NCBI GenBank assembly: GCA_031257695.1
Contig: JAIROB010000177.1
Coordinates: 1-12,280 of the forward strand
Source: Treponema sp.
GTDB taxonomy: Bacteria > Spirochaetota > Spirochaetia > Treponematales > Breznakiellaceae
DNA length: 12,280 nucleotides
Reading direction: 5' to 3'
This document shows, one piece after another, positions 1-7,352 of the stretch (position 1 is its first letter; every line of letters starts with the position of its first letter). The notes under the pieces were generated by a model. The model made no database searches and was not told where the DNA came from. It saw only the letters and a program-made list of their open reading frames with translations. A program made the translations under genes and the position numbers.

Positions 1-1803
1 TCAGGCGCCGTTGTGCCTATAACCGGCATTACGCTGGATCAGACTACCCTGAATTTGACCCTGGGCGGGGCGGACGCAACACTTACGGTAAGCTATGCCC
101 CGGCCAACGCCTCCCAAACCGGCATAACCTGGTCGAGCAGCAATACTGCGGTGGCGACGGTTACCAATGGCGTGGTCCATGCCGCGGGCGCCGGAACCGC
201 CGTCATCACCGCCGCATCCACCGCAAATAACAGGATAACCGCGGGCGCCACGGTGAATGTCATTATTCCCGTCGCCGGCATTGCGCTGGATCAGAGCTCC
301 CTGAATATAATCACAGGCGGAGCGGATATTACCCTTGGGGTAAGCTATGCCCCGGCCAACGCCACCCAGACCGGCGTAACCTGGTCGAGCAGCAATGCCG
401 CGGTGGCGACAGTTGCCAACGGCGTGGTCCATGCCGTGTCCGCGGGAACCGCGGTTATCACCGCCGTGTCCGCCGCGAATAGCACGGTAACCGCGTTCTG
501 CGCAGTCACCGTAACCGCGCCCCCGCCGGGGATAAGCCTGAGCCCGAACCCGCTGACTATTAACGGCCCGGGGAACATCGGTGCCTTCACCGTGGTCTAC
601 AACCCGCCGGACGCCGCCCAAACCGGCATAACCTGGTCGAGCAATAATGCGTCCGTGGCGGCGGTTAATGCTGCCACCGGAGTAATAACAGCGGTGGCCC
701 CCGGCAGCGCGGTCATTACCGCCAGATCCACAGCAAATAACACGGTAACCGCGAGCGCCACGGTGAATGTCCTTATACCCATTGCCGGTATTGCGCTGAA
801 TCAGACCACCCTTAATTTATACAAGGGCGATACCAACGTTCTTACGGTGACCTATATCCCGGCCAACACCACCCAAACCGGCGTAACCTGGTCGAGCAGT
901 AATCCCGCGGTGGCTACGGTTTTCAACGGCACGGTTACCGCTGTGGCCGAAGGAACCGCCACCATTACCGCCACATCCGCCGTAAATACCGGCATAAGCA
1001 AAACCGCCACGGTGAACGTTGTTATTCCCGTCACCGGCTTTACGCTGGATAAAGCCACCCTTAGCTTAAACAAGGGCGAAACCGGCGTCCTTGCGGTGGC
1101 GTCATATACCCCCTCTGATACCACCCAGAGGGACGTAACCTGGTCGAGCAGTAATCCTGCGGTGGCAATGGTTGCCAACGGCACGGTTACCGCGGTAAGC
1201 GGCGGAACCGCCGTCATCACCGCCACATCCACTGCGGATAACACAGTAACCGCATACTGTACGGTAAACGTAACAGTGCCCATTACCGGACTGAGCCTTC
1301 CTTCCGCTTTTACCCTGGGGGTGGGGAGCGATTGCCTCCTTACAGTGACGTATACCCCCCCCGACACTACCCAGACCGGTGTAACCTGGTCGAGTAGTGA
1401 TCCTTCCGTGGCAACAGTTTCCAACGGCACGGTTGCCGCGAAGGCCGCCGGCAGCGCCACTATTACCGCCACATCCACGGCAAACAACAGCATCGTTGGA
1501 AGCTGTGCCCTTACCGTAAAGGAAACTTATAACGCAGCCGAAGTAACGATTGTGTTTGAAGGTTTGGAGGATGAAACCATTACGCTGGACACGGCGGTGG
1601 CCCCGGGGAACCAGCTTATTATTACCGCGCCCGCCGGGTTTGACCGGTATCTGTGGTATATGGACGGCTCCTTTTATGGATCAACAACTATGCCAACACG
1701 AAGCTTTTCTCTCGGACCAGGCCGTCATTACATAAGCGTCATTGTGGAAGAAGGCGGGCATCATTTTTCGAAGACCCTAATCTATAATACGGTTGGGTAT
1801 TAA
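1..1803 (+). CDS. Tandem Ig-like (BIG2) surface protein, 5'-truncated
   Basis: The reading frame is open from the first base (S-G-A-V-V-P-I-T-G before any start), so the N-terminus and any signal peptide lie outside the window. The GTG at 13 is an internal valine. Six repeats of 81-85 residues follow, each beginning (P)-[IV]-[AT]-G-[IF]-[TA]-L and carrying a central T-W-S-S-[SN]-[ND] motif and a G-x-A-x-I-T-A motif, the signature of bacterial Ig-like group 2 domains. A separate C-terminal domain of about 90 residues (1525-1800) has L-W-Y-M-D-G and P-G-x-H-Y motifs, typical of the last domain of spirochaete repeat proteins. It is very likely exported and acts in adhesion or as a surface stalk; the ligand is unknown. 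It stops 12 nt before the next lipoprotein gene, suggesting an operon. Confidence 0.88.
   Translation, partial: SGAVVPITGITLDQTTLNLTLGGADATLTVSYAPANASQTGITWSSSNTAVATVTNGVVHAAGAGTAVITAASTANNRITAGATVNVIIPVAGIALDQSSLNIITGGADITLGVSYAPANATQTGVTWSSSNAAVATVANGVVHAVSAGTAVITAVSAANSTVTAFCAVTVTAPPPGISLSPNPLTINGPGNIGAFTVVYNPPDAAQTGITWSSNNASVAAVNAATGVITAVAPGSAVITARSTANNTVTASATVNVLIPIAGIALNQTTLNLYKGDTNVLTVTYIPANTTQTGVTWSSSNPAVATVFNGTVTAVAEGTATITATSAVNTGISKTATVNVVIPVTGFTLDKATLSLNKGETGVLAVASYTPSDTTQRDVTWSSSNPAVAMVANGTVTAVSGGTAVITATSTADNTVTAYCTVNVTVPITGLSLPSAFTLGVGSDCLLTVTYTPPDTTQTGVTWSSSDPSVATVSNGTVAAKAAGSATITATSTANNSIVGSCALTVKETYNAAEVTIVFEGLEDETITLDTAVAPGNQLIITAPAGFDRYLWYMDGSFYGSTTMPTRSFSLGPGRHYISVIVEEGGHHFSKTLIYNTVGY
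13..1521 (+). repeat. Six in-gene tandem repeats (Ig-like domains)
   Basis: Units begin near 13, 268, 523, 778, 1027 and 1279, with lengths of 255, 255, 255, 249, 252 and 243 nt. The 13-mer taacctggtcgag occurs identically in all six, starting at 125, 377, 629, 884, 1136 and 1382. Units 1, 2 and 3 are closest to each other (A-P-A-N-A or P-P-D-A before Q-T-G). Units 4-6 share A-T-V or M-V followed by N-G-T-V. The DNA-level identity points to duplication or homogenisation by recombination. Confidence 0.9.
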
Positions 1804-1810
1804 AAGGTGG
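1803..1810 (+). promoter_or_regulatory. Ribosome binding site of the repeat lipoprotein gene
   Basis: The sequence aaaggtgg ends 5 nt before the ATG at 1816. It favours that ATG over the in-frame GTG at 1807, which lies inside this ribosome binding site. Confidence 0.7.
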
Positions 1811-1815
1811 AAACC

Positions 1816-3681
1816 ATGAAAAAGCGATTATCAGGATTGTCTAAAACCGCCGCGGCGGTTCAGGTTTTGGGGTTGGGGCTTCTGCTCCTGATCTCCTGTA
1901 ACAATATCCTCGTCTCTCCCCGGGAAGGGGAGGCTGTGGGGGACGGCCAAACCGGGTCGGTGGCGCTCTCCTTTGGGAACGGCGTGGAAGGCGCCCGGAC
2001 CCTCCTGCCCTCCGGGGTATCCTTCCAGCTTTACAAACTCGCCATTACCCCGGAATCCGGTCAGACGGAATATGTAGACGTAGATTCCGCTTCGCCGCCC
2101 CCCATAGAACTGGCCGCGGGTGCGTGGAGCATCCATGTGGACGCTTACACCGATTCCTTGGGAAACAACAAAGCTGCGGCGGGGGACAGCAAACCCTTTG
2201 TGATAAGCGCCAACCAGATTACGCAGGTAAGCATAACCTTGAATGCCGTAACCGGCGCCGGGAACGGAACCCTTTCCGTTGACATTAGCGGTGCAAGCGG
2301 CGTTATAAACAATGGCGGGCTGTATATTTACAAGGGGACGAATTTTAATGATCCGGTAGAATTTTCTGATGGGGTGTCTAACGTTACCGCTGTGCCCTTT
2401 TCTTCCGGCGGCTTAGACATGGATATTTCCCTTCCCGCGGGCCAATACCGGGTGGCGGCGCATATTTACAACAATGAGGGCCAGGGGATGTATATCAACG
2501 AAGTGGCCTACATTTACAGCAACCTGACCACTGGTCTTGATAGGGTTATTAGCGCTGATGATTTTATCGATGTTACCACCATAAGCGGCACGGTTCAGTA
2601 CCAGGAAAACGGCGTGGACCAGTCCGGGTATAGCCTGAATATTTTCACGAATTCTCAAGGAACCGGTATGCCTTTAGGAGGCATGCATATATCCGACGCC
2701 GGCGTCCAGCCCTACACCATCCGTATTCCCCGGCCGGATAAAGACGTACCCCTCTACTTCTATATTAGCAAAGGTCTCCTGGTCTACGCGGACAGCCTGG
2801 ACCTAGCCGGCGGTCAGCAAACGGCAGAGAAAAACATATTCGTAAACCGCAGCGTCATTACCCTGAGCGGTTCCATAGGCACGGTAACGGTGAACGGCCA
2901 GCCCCCGGAGGATTTTTGGGTCTACGCCCGTACTTCAGACGGGTACACATACCTGACTTCGATGTCCGCTGGGACTTGGCAGATAAACATCCCCGGTGAT
3001 GTTACCGGGACCTTCGCCATAGGGGTGAGTGTGCAATATGCCGGTGGCTTTCATGAAAAAGACATTGCTGCCTGGACTTCAGGCTCGCCCACGGCCGGTA
3101 TACCGCTGGGGGATGTGGCCTTTGGTTTTATTACCCTGAACGGAACCATAGGCATGGTGACTGTGAACGGCCAGCCCCCGGAGGATTTTTGGGTCTACGC
3201 CCGGACTTTAGACGGGTCCGGATACCAAGGTTCAATGTCCGCCGGGACCTGGCAGGTAAATATTCCCGGCGATGTTGCCGGAACCCTCATCATAGGGGTG
3301 GACGCGCGCTATGCCGGCGAACAGTGTATAAAGGATCTTGCCGTTTGGAATTCCGGTTCAGCCACTACGGGCTTCAACCTGGGGAATGTAAGCATCACCA
3401 TAAGTTCCATAAGCGGCACGGTGACAACAAACGGGACATCGCCTTTGGCCCGGGGCTGGTTGTATGTGGTCAGCCAGCCAAACAGCCAGGCGCCGCTGGG
3501 CTGCGCTGAAATTATCAACGGCAGTTTTTCGGGGCATTATGATGATATTTCAGGCAGTGTTACTTCGGGCTATGTGGTTATTGTCAGCTCCGGTTATACC
3601 TATATCACCTCATCGCCGGTAACGCTGGGCGCTTCCATGAACTTCAACCTTTCCGCCATGAACAAGTTGACCGGCAACTAA
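1816..3681 (+). CDS. Lipoprotein with tandem beta-sandwich repeats
   Basis: The product is 621 residues from the ATG at 1816. The N-terminus is a lipoprotein signal peptide: basic M-K-K-R, a hydrophobic stretch, then lipobox L-I-S-C with the lipidated cysteine at residue 28. After a polar linker comes a domain of about 200 residues. Then comes a series of modules starting S-G-[TS]-[VI]-x-x-V or T-V, beginning near nt 2581, 2857, 3130 and 3403. Their Gly/Thr/Val-rich strands look like small Ig-like or carboxypeptidase-regulatory-like beta sandwiches. Two modules are near copies. It follows the Ig-like gene by 12 nt and the hairpin at 3709 ends the unit, so the two products probably work together at the cell surface. 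No catalytic motif is visible, and the exact family was not recognised. Confidence 0.82.
   Translation: MKKRLSGLSKTAAAVQVLGLGLLLLISCNNILVSPREGEAVGDGQTGSVALSFGNGVEGARTLLPSGVSFQLYKLAITPESGQTEYVDVDSASPPPIELAAGAWSIHVDAYTDSLGNNKAAAGDSKPFVISANQITQVSITLNAVTGAGNGTLSVDISGASGVINNGGLYIYKGTNFNDPVEFSDGVSNVTAVPFSSGGLDMDISLPAGQYRVAAHIYNNEGQGMYINEVAYIYSNLTTGLDRVISADDFIDVTTISGTVQYQENGVDQSGYSLNIFTNSQGTGMPLGGMHISDAGVQPYTIRIPRPDKDVPLYFYISKGLLVYADSLDLAGGQQTAEKNIFVNRSVITLSGSIGTVTVNGQPPEDFWVYARTSDGYTYLTSMSAGTWQINIPGDVTGTFAIGVSVQYAGGFHEKDIAAWTSGSPTAGIPLGDVAFGFITLNGTIGMVTVNGQPPEDFWVYARTLDGSGYQGSMSAGTWQVNIPGDVAGTLIIGVDARYAGEQCIKDLAVWNSGSATTGFNLGNVSITISSISGTVTTNGTSPLARGWLYVVSQPNSQAPLGCAEIINGSFSGHYDDISGSVTSGYVVIVSSGYTYITSSPVTLGASMNFNLSAMNKLTGN
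2857..3402 (+). repeat. Two-copy 273-nt in-gene tandem duplication
   Basis: Copy A is 2857-3129 and copy B 3130-3402, both encoding 91 residues that start I-T-L-[SN]-G and contain N-G-Q-P-P-E-D-F-W-V-Y-A-R. A 41-bp stretch is identical at 2890-2930 and 3163-3203. Differences elsewhere are scattered and keep the frame. A third, diverged module follows from 3403. Confidence 0.9.
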
Positions 3682-3708
3682 CGACTTATAAAACCCGGTG
3701 TTTCTTCC

Positions 3709-3737
3709 AGGGCCGCCCGAAAGGGCGGCCCTTTGTT
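3709..3737 (+). terminator. Rho-independent terminator
   Basis: A perfect 10-bp GC-rich stem (agggccgccc at 3709-3718, gggcggccct at 3723-3732) with a GAAA loop is followed by ttgtt. It lies 28 nt after the lipoprotein stop codon and between convergent genes. The T-run is short and present only in the + direction, so it is best assigned to the + strand operon. Confidence 0.85.
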
Positions 3738-3786
3738 GAGGTGGCTGGAGTAAGCAGGATGATTGCGAACAATAATTTCCGGCGTG

Positions 3787-6054
3787 TTATTCAGACAGGT
3801 CTGGCTGTCCTGGCGGCGGCGGCTCCCCGGGCTCCAGGCCGTAGAAGTCCTCACGCTCGCCGCTGCTCTGATCCACCAGGGCTCCCAGCTTTTTCAGGGG
3901 AATGTCTTCCAGGTGCATGGCGACGCGGCTGCTCGCCACGAAGCGGGTTTTGTGCCGGGAGGAAAGGCTGGAAAGGAGCCGCGCGGTAATGGCGGCGCGG
4001 CCCGAGGCGGTGTAGCCCGCGGCCGCGGACCAGGAGAAACTGCACTGCCCTGCGTCAACCGCAAAGCGCCAGGCATCGACTCCCGGGGCGTTTTTTATGA
4101 TGTCCAACACTAACGCTGCCGCCCGCGAACCGGGGCTGAAACGCGCAGTATCGCTGTCGTCGTAGGGCCGCGCTTCCTTCATTTTTTTCAGGGCCTGCCG
4201 TTCCAGGGGGGAGCCAAAGGCAAATACCGCCAGATCCCCCTCAATGCCGGTCATGACGGCGCCGGCGCGGGTAAACAGGCGGAGCGCCTCCTCCCGGAAG
4301 GCCGCGGCGGCCGCGGCGGATTCTTCGGGGCCGCTCCGGTTTTCTATGCCGCTTAAATTCCTGTTCCTGACTGCCACCAGCGCGGCGTTGACGGTCACGG
4401 TCTCCCGGGGGAGGGGCCCGCCGGCGCTGATGAGGCGGCGGAGGAAGGGTTTGGCCATGCGGGGGCCGTAGGCGGAACGGAAGAGGGCCGCGGAACGGCG
4501 TTTTGCCAGGAGCGCGAAGGCAAAGGAAGAAAGAACGCCGGCCAGCGCCGCTGAGACGGGGATCAGGGGGTCCATCCAGAGGCCCCGCAGGATAAAGCTG
4601 CAGGAAAAGGCGGCGCCCAGAATCGCCGTCAGGAGCAGACCTAGGCCCAGGGAAACCCAGGGCCCCAGAAGGCAAAGCCCTGCGAGGATGACAAAGGCGC
4701 CTGCGGCGGCGAGGAGCAGGGTATCCCGGTCCGATCCGGGGACAATCCAGGCGCCGGCAAGGAGGGTATTGGCCAGGATCGCGGAATTTTCCAGTTCCGG
4801 GCCCGGGGCGCCCATTATGCAGAAGGAATTGGACAGATCCTCCCGCAGAGCGGCGCGCAGGGCCAAAAGCCCGGCGTATTTTTCCCGCAAATTCCTGAAA
4901 GTCAGGATCAGGTCGTTCCGCAGGGCGGTGATACGCCGGAGGCCCTCCACGTCCAGGGACTCGGAGGCTATCAGCTTTTCATAACCCTCAACCAGAGCGG
5001 CTTCCGAAGGGCCGTTAAAAAAGGCGTCCAGGGATTGGAAATACCCCTCCTGGGCGGCGAGCCAGCGGGTTTTTCGCTCCCCGGAGGGATCCCGCAGAAG
5101 TTCATCCCGCAGATTTCGCGCGTGGTCGTAGAGGTAGCCGGGATAGGACTCCGGGTTCAGCCCCGCGTAGATTCCCCGGCTTTCGGCGTTTGCAAGAAGC
5201 CGGTAGAGTTCCCTGTCCGCCTCCTCGTGTTCCAGCAACGCTGCCAGGGGAAGCCGCCGGAAATCTCCCTCCGGGGGAAGGGCGAGCAGCGCCCCCTGAT
5301 CATCCGCGGCCCGGGAAAAATCCCGGTCCGGGGGGAGGCGGTCCTTGAGGGCCGCATAGACGATGTGTTCCGCCGGCCCCTGCGCGGGGAGGACCCGGCG
5401 TATCTTGCCGTCCCAGTCGGGCAGGGCGTGGTAGTACAGGTCCCCGCCGGGCGCCCGGACCCTGCCGAAAACCGCCATTGCCCGTTCCAGGGGGCTCCTC
5501 TCGCCCCGGTCCGGTGGGTACAGCGCCCGGAGCAGCCGGTCCTTTCCCCGCAGGGTGATGCTTACCAGCTCTCCCACATAACGCTCCGCATCCAAGGGCA
5601 GGATAAAGCCCAGGCGAATGGCCTCGAACAGGTTTCGGATGTTCCGTTCCACCAGCTCGAATTCGCCGTCAAACCGGAGGCGGAGATCCTCCCGGGTATT
5701 TACGGAGAGGGGGGGCAGCCCTGTTGAACGGGGGGCCTCCGCAACCGGCGCCTGAATCGCCAGGGCTTCGGCGTTCATCCCGGTCATAAGCAGCAACGCC
5801 GTTGCAATGGAAGCGCTTTCCACAAAATCGTCCCCCGGAGCGGCCTCCCCCGAAACCCGGGGCAGCCGGGTTTCTATGAGCAACAGTTCTCCGGAAACCG
5901 GGGCGCCCGCGGCGAATTGGAGGAGGTAATCGTAATGCGGGCCCAGTTGAGGCCCCCTGAGGAGCTGAAAAACCAGCGCCATCGCTCCGGCGGCCATGCA
6001 AAGGGAGAGGCCCAGCCGGATCAGGGCGTTTTTTTTAGAAATATATGCAATCAT
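3787..6054 (-). CDS. CHASE2-like sensor with degenerate class III cyclase domain
   Basis: The 755-residue protein starts at an ATG preceded by TAAGG at a normal distance. Layout: one membrane segment (about 10-32), a large extracytoplasmic region (about 40-440) whose start resembles CHASE2 (E-L-L-L-I-E-T, then A-S-I-A-T-A-L-L-L-M-T), three closely spaced membrane helices (about 446-517), and a cytoplasmic adenylate/guanylate-cyclase-like domain (about 550-715). In the cyclase domain G-D-L-A-V-F-A-F-G-S-P (606-616) keeps the second metal aspartate. The first metal aspartate aligns with a hydrophobic residue near 562. The G-D-x-V-N element reads G-R-A-A (685-688), although the following A-R-L remains. 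The family normally makes cAMP in response to periplasmic signals; this copy is probably inactive or regulatory. The tail (740-755) is Pro-rich. Confidence 0.8.
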   Translation of the reverse strand: MIAYISKKNALIRLGLSLCMAAGAMALVFQLLRGPQLGPHYDYLLQFAAGAPVSGELLLIETRLPRVSGEAAPGDDFVESASIATALLLMTGMNAEALAIQAPVAEAPRSTGLPPLSVNTREDLRLRFDGEFELVERNIRNLFEAIRLGFILPLDAERYVGELVSITLRGKDRLLRALYPPDRGERSPLERAMAVFGRVRAPGGDLYYHALPDWDGKIRRVLPAQGPAEHIVYAALKDRLPPDRDFSRAADDQGALLALPPEGDFRRLPLAALLEHEEADRELYRLLANAESRGIYAGLNPESYPGYLYDHARNLRDELLRDPSGERKTRWLAAQEGYFQSLDAFFNGPSEAALVEGYEKLIASESLDVEGLRRITALRNDLILTFRNLREKYAGLLALRAALREDLSNSFCIMGAPGPELENSAILANTLLAGAWIVPGSDRDTLLLAAAGAFVILAGLCLLGPWVSLGLGLLLTAILGAAFSCSFILRGLWMDPLIPVSAALAGVLSSFAFALLAKRRSAALFRSAYGPRMAKPFLRRLISAGGPLPRETVTVNAALVAVRNRNLSGIENRSGPEESAAAAAAFREEALRLFTRAGAVMTGIEGDLAVFAFGSPLERQALKKMKEARPYDDSDTARFSPGSRAAALVLDIIKNAPGVDAWRFAVDAGQCSFSWSAAAGYTASGRAAITARLLSSLSSRHKTRFVASSRVAMHLEDIPLKKLGALVDQSSGEREDFYGLEPGEPPPPGQPDLSE

Positions 6055-6072
6055 AGACGCCTTATTTTAAAA

Positions 6073-6089
6073 ATTATACCGATATTATA
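6073..6089 (-). promoter_or_regulatory. Possible -10 region(s) for the CHASE2 gene
   Basis: On the minus strand two TATAAT hexamers (complement of 6073-6078 and 6084-6089) lie 18 and 29 nt upstream of the ATG at 6054, within an A+T-rich island (6061-6108) in otherwise GC-rich DNA. No good -35 box is seen at the usual distance, so the exact promoter is uncertain. Confidence 0.4.
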
Positions 6090-6110
6090 AATAGTTTTCT
6101 ATATACTTGA

Positions 6111-6145
6111 GGCTGTTCCGCGGCCAGGCGGGTTGTGGAACAGCC
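6111..6145. promoter_or_regulatory. 11-bp inverted repeat between divergent genes
   Basis: ggctgttccgc at 6111-6121 pairs with gtggaacagcc at 6135-6145 (ten Watson-Crick pairs and one G-T), with a 13-nt centre. It lies between the divergent promoter regions and ends 3 nt before a candidate -35 box for the + strand gene. It could be an operator for a dimeric regulator. No T-run follows on either strand, so it is not a terminator. Confidence 0.45.
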
Positions 6146-6148
6146 GGC

Positions 6149-6176
6149 TTGTCTGTGCCCCGGCCTATGCTATAGA
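6149..6176 (+). promoter_or_regulatory. Candidate sigma70 promoter of the DUF4398-like gene
   Basis: TTGTCT (6149-6154), a 16-nt spacer and TATAGA (6171-6176) match the consensus at 4 of 6 positions each. Transcription from about 6183 would give a leader of roughly 50 nt before the TTG start. Confidence 0.4.
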
Positions 6177-6220
6177 CTGGAAAGGGCTGTAATCGTGCCT
6201 GGGAAGGGTATACAGATTTT

Positions 6221-6227
6221 GAGGAGG
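6221..6227 (+). promoter_or_regulatory. Ribosome binding site fixing a TTG start
   Basis: gaggagg lies 6 nt before the TTG at 6234 and 21 nt before the next ATG (6249). No comparable site precedes the ATG at 6135, so it decides the start. Confidence 0.75.
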
Positions 6228-6233
6228 AAAAAA

Positions 6234-6821
6234 TTGATCAACCACAGGATGACCTTCGTTCTGGCGATAACGCTGATGCTGACGGCGCTCCTAGGCGGCT
6301 GCGCCAAACCGCCCACCGAGGAAATGGAAAATGCCGAAGCCGCGCTGACCCGGGCGGAAAACGATCCCGACGCCGTGGCCTACGGGAACGCCTCTATCAT
6401 CCGCGCCAGGGACGCTCTGGCGAATATGCATACCGAAGCCGCGGCAAAACGGTATGACGCGGCAAAATCCTATGCCCAGGATGTGATAAACGCCGCGGAA
6501 CGGGCCATAGCGGACGGCAAGACCGGTTCTCAACGGGCGCGGGAGGAGGCATCCGCTTCACTGAACGGGGCGCGGGCCAGCCTGGGAGAAACCCAGCGGA
6601 ACATCGATGCCGCCAAAGAGGTTACGGGCATCCAACTGGACTTTAACGGGATTGACGGGGACTATGCCGCCGCCCGGAACCAGACGGATCAGGCCCAAAA
6701 CGCGCTGAATGCCGCGGATTACAAGGGCAGCCTGGAAAGAAGCCAATCCGCCCGTTCCCTCCTGGGGGACATCAACGCCAGGATTAGCCAGGCCAGCATA
6801 GCGACTTCCCAGAAGAAATAG
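6234..6821 (+). CDS. Small lipoprotein, DUF4398-like, helical
   Basis: It is 195 residues from the TTG at 6234, chosen from the strong ribosome binding site and because it puts a normal signal peptide at the N-terminus. The signal runs from N-H-R through a hydrophobic core to lipobox L-G-G-C, lipidated cysteine at residue 23. The mature part is rich in Ala, Arg, Glu and Asp with heptad-like spacing. It begins A-E-A-A-L-x-R-A and then has A-S-I-I-R-A-R-D-A-L, the pattern of DUF4398 envelope proteins, predicted to form helical hairpins. It is presumably anchored in a membrane facing the periplasm; no enzymatic motif is seen and the function is unknown. It is divergent from the CHASE2 gene, with a shared regulatory gap. 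The family call is from memory of the pattern. Confidence 0.78.
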   Translation: MINHRMTFVLAITLMLTALLGGCAKPPTEEMENAEAALTRAENDPDAVAYGNASIIRARDALANMHTEAAAKRYDAAKSYAQDVINAAERAIADGKTGSQRAREEASASLNGARASLGETQRNIDAAKEVTGIQLDFNGIDGDYAAARNQTDQAQNALNAADYKGSLERSQSARSLLGDINARISQASIATSQKK

Positions 6822-6857
6822 CGGGATAACGGCGGGCCGCTCTGCGGGGCGGGGTTT

Positions 6858-6937
6858 TAGGGGCTGCAAGCCCCTAGGCGAGGGGGTAGCGTAAGACGTG
6901 CAAAGCACGTCTGGAGCGAGGGGGAAACTTCCCCCTC
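6858..6937. repeat. Cluster of three perfect hairpins (intergenic element)
   Basis: Three consecutive perfect stems lie in 80 nt: taggggct/agccccta (6858-6876, 3-nt loop), agacgtgc/gcacgtct (6894-6912, AAA loop) and gagggggaa/ttccccctc (6918-6937, 2-nt gap). The phrase gcgaggggg occurs twice, after the first stem and at the start of the third. The third stem is followed by a C-run and not a T-run, so it is a poor classical terminator. It looks like a REP-type dispersed intergenic element or a structured 3' end of the upstream mRNA. Confidence 0.6.
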
Positions 6938-6982
6938 CCCCCTCTTAATAAAAGTAAAGTTGCTGCCCAGGCCAGGGGGCGG

Positions 6983-7011
6983 TTGATTTTCTTGCCGGTC
7001 TGTGGTACAAA
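6983..7011 (+). promoter_or_regulatory. Promoter of the tRNA gene
   Basis: TTGATT (6983-6988), exactly 17 nt, then TACAAA (7006-7011). Transcription would begin around 7018, about 8 nt before the mature tRNA. Position and spacing support it although each box matches only 4 of 6. Confidence 0.55.
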
Positions 7012-7026
7012 TAACCCTTAGCGACA

Positions 7027-7100
7027 GGGCCTTTAGCTCAGCTGGTTAGAGCAGTGGACTCATAATCCATTGGTCCAAGGTTCAAATCCTTGAAGGCCCA
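7027..7100 (+). tRNA. tRNA with anticodon CAT, probably tRNA-Ile2
   Basis: The complete 74-nt cloverleaf has acceptor stem GGGCCTT/AAGGCCC, D stem GCTC/GAGC, anticodon stem GTGGA/TCCAT (first pair G-T), loop CTCATAA with anticodon CAT at 7061-7063, T stem CAAGG/CCTTG with loop TTCAAAT, and discriminator A. The CCA end is not encoded. CAT occurs in initiator Met, elongator Met and Ile2, in which C34 is changed to lysidine by TilS and reads AUA. The GG-CCTTTAGCTCAG start, GACTCATAATC and TTGGTC resemble known Ile2 tRNAs more than elongator Met; a fully paired acceptor end rules against the initiator. The Ile2 choice is by recalled comparison. Confidence 0.88.
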
Positions 7101-7122
7101 AATGTAATTCATTACAGGATAA

Positions 7123-7302
7123 AGAATTGCAAAACGACTTCTTTCAGACTGCCTGGCATCGTGCGCGTATCGTGCATTTATTTTTCCACTTCATTTGTTG
7201 GCAGATTATTTTGTCAGAAATCTTGGCGTGACCCGAAATGGTGGTTATTTTGAATACAAGCCTATGTTTGTAAGTCAAGTACCCATTCCTAATTGGGCGT
7301 GA
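7123..7302 (+). pseudogene. 3' remnant of a DNA methyltransferase/restriction gene
   Basis: An open frame begins after a TAA at 7120 and ends at TGA 7300-7302, with no plausible start codon or ribosome binding site. Its last 35 residues (from L-A-D-Y-F-V-R-N-L-G through G-G-Y-F-E-Y-K-P-M-F-V to Q-V-P-I-P-N) match the usual C-terminal ending of TaqI-like or type IIG N6-adenine methyltransferases, where a [YF]-x-[FY]-K-P-x-F-[VL]-x-Q-[IV]-P-[IV]-P motif closes the target recognition domain. The first 25 residues are less convincing. It starts 22 nt after the tRNA, a common integration site, suggesting the residue of a decayed island. The family call is by motif recognition only. Confidence 0.5.
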
Positions 7303-7352
7303 TCCATGACCTGCCGGAGAATTGAATTAGTACGTTTAGTCGTGACGACCTC

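Noticed and set aside
1..1493. Long minus-strand frames opposite the Ig-like repeats
   Set aside because: They mirror the repeated sense sequence, have low-complexity repeated translations and no ribosome binding site. The + strand has the recognisable domains.
13..1521. CRISPR array
   Set aside because: Repeat spacing is about 250 nt, the whole unit is coding and only a short core is identical.
5035..5727. Plus-strand frame inside the CHASE2 gene
   Set aside because: It is a shadow of GC-rich minus-strand coding sequence with no recognisable domain or start signal.
6135..6233. ATG at 6135 as start of the DUF4398-like gene
   Set aside because: It would put 33 charged and Cys-containing residues before the signal peptide and overlaps the dyad and candidate promoter. 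The strong ribosome binding site serves the TTG at 6234.
7027..7100. Elongator or initiator tRNA-Met
   Set aside because: The anticodon is the same, but the acceptor and anticodon-arm context resemble Ile2. Not fully excluded; a tRNA classifier would settle it.
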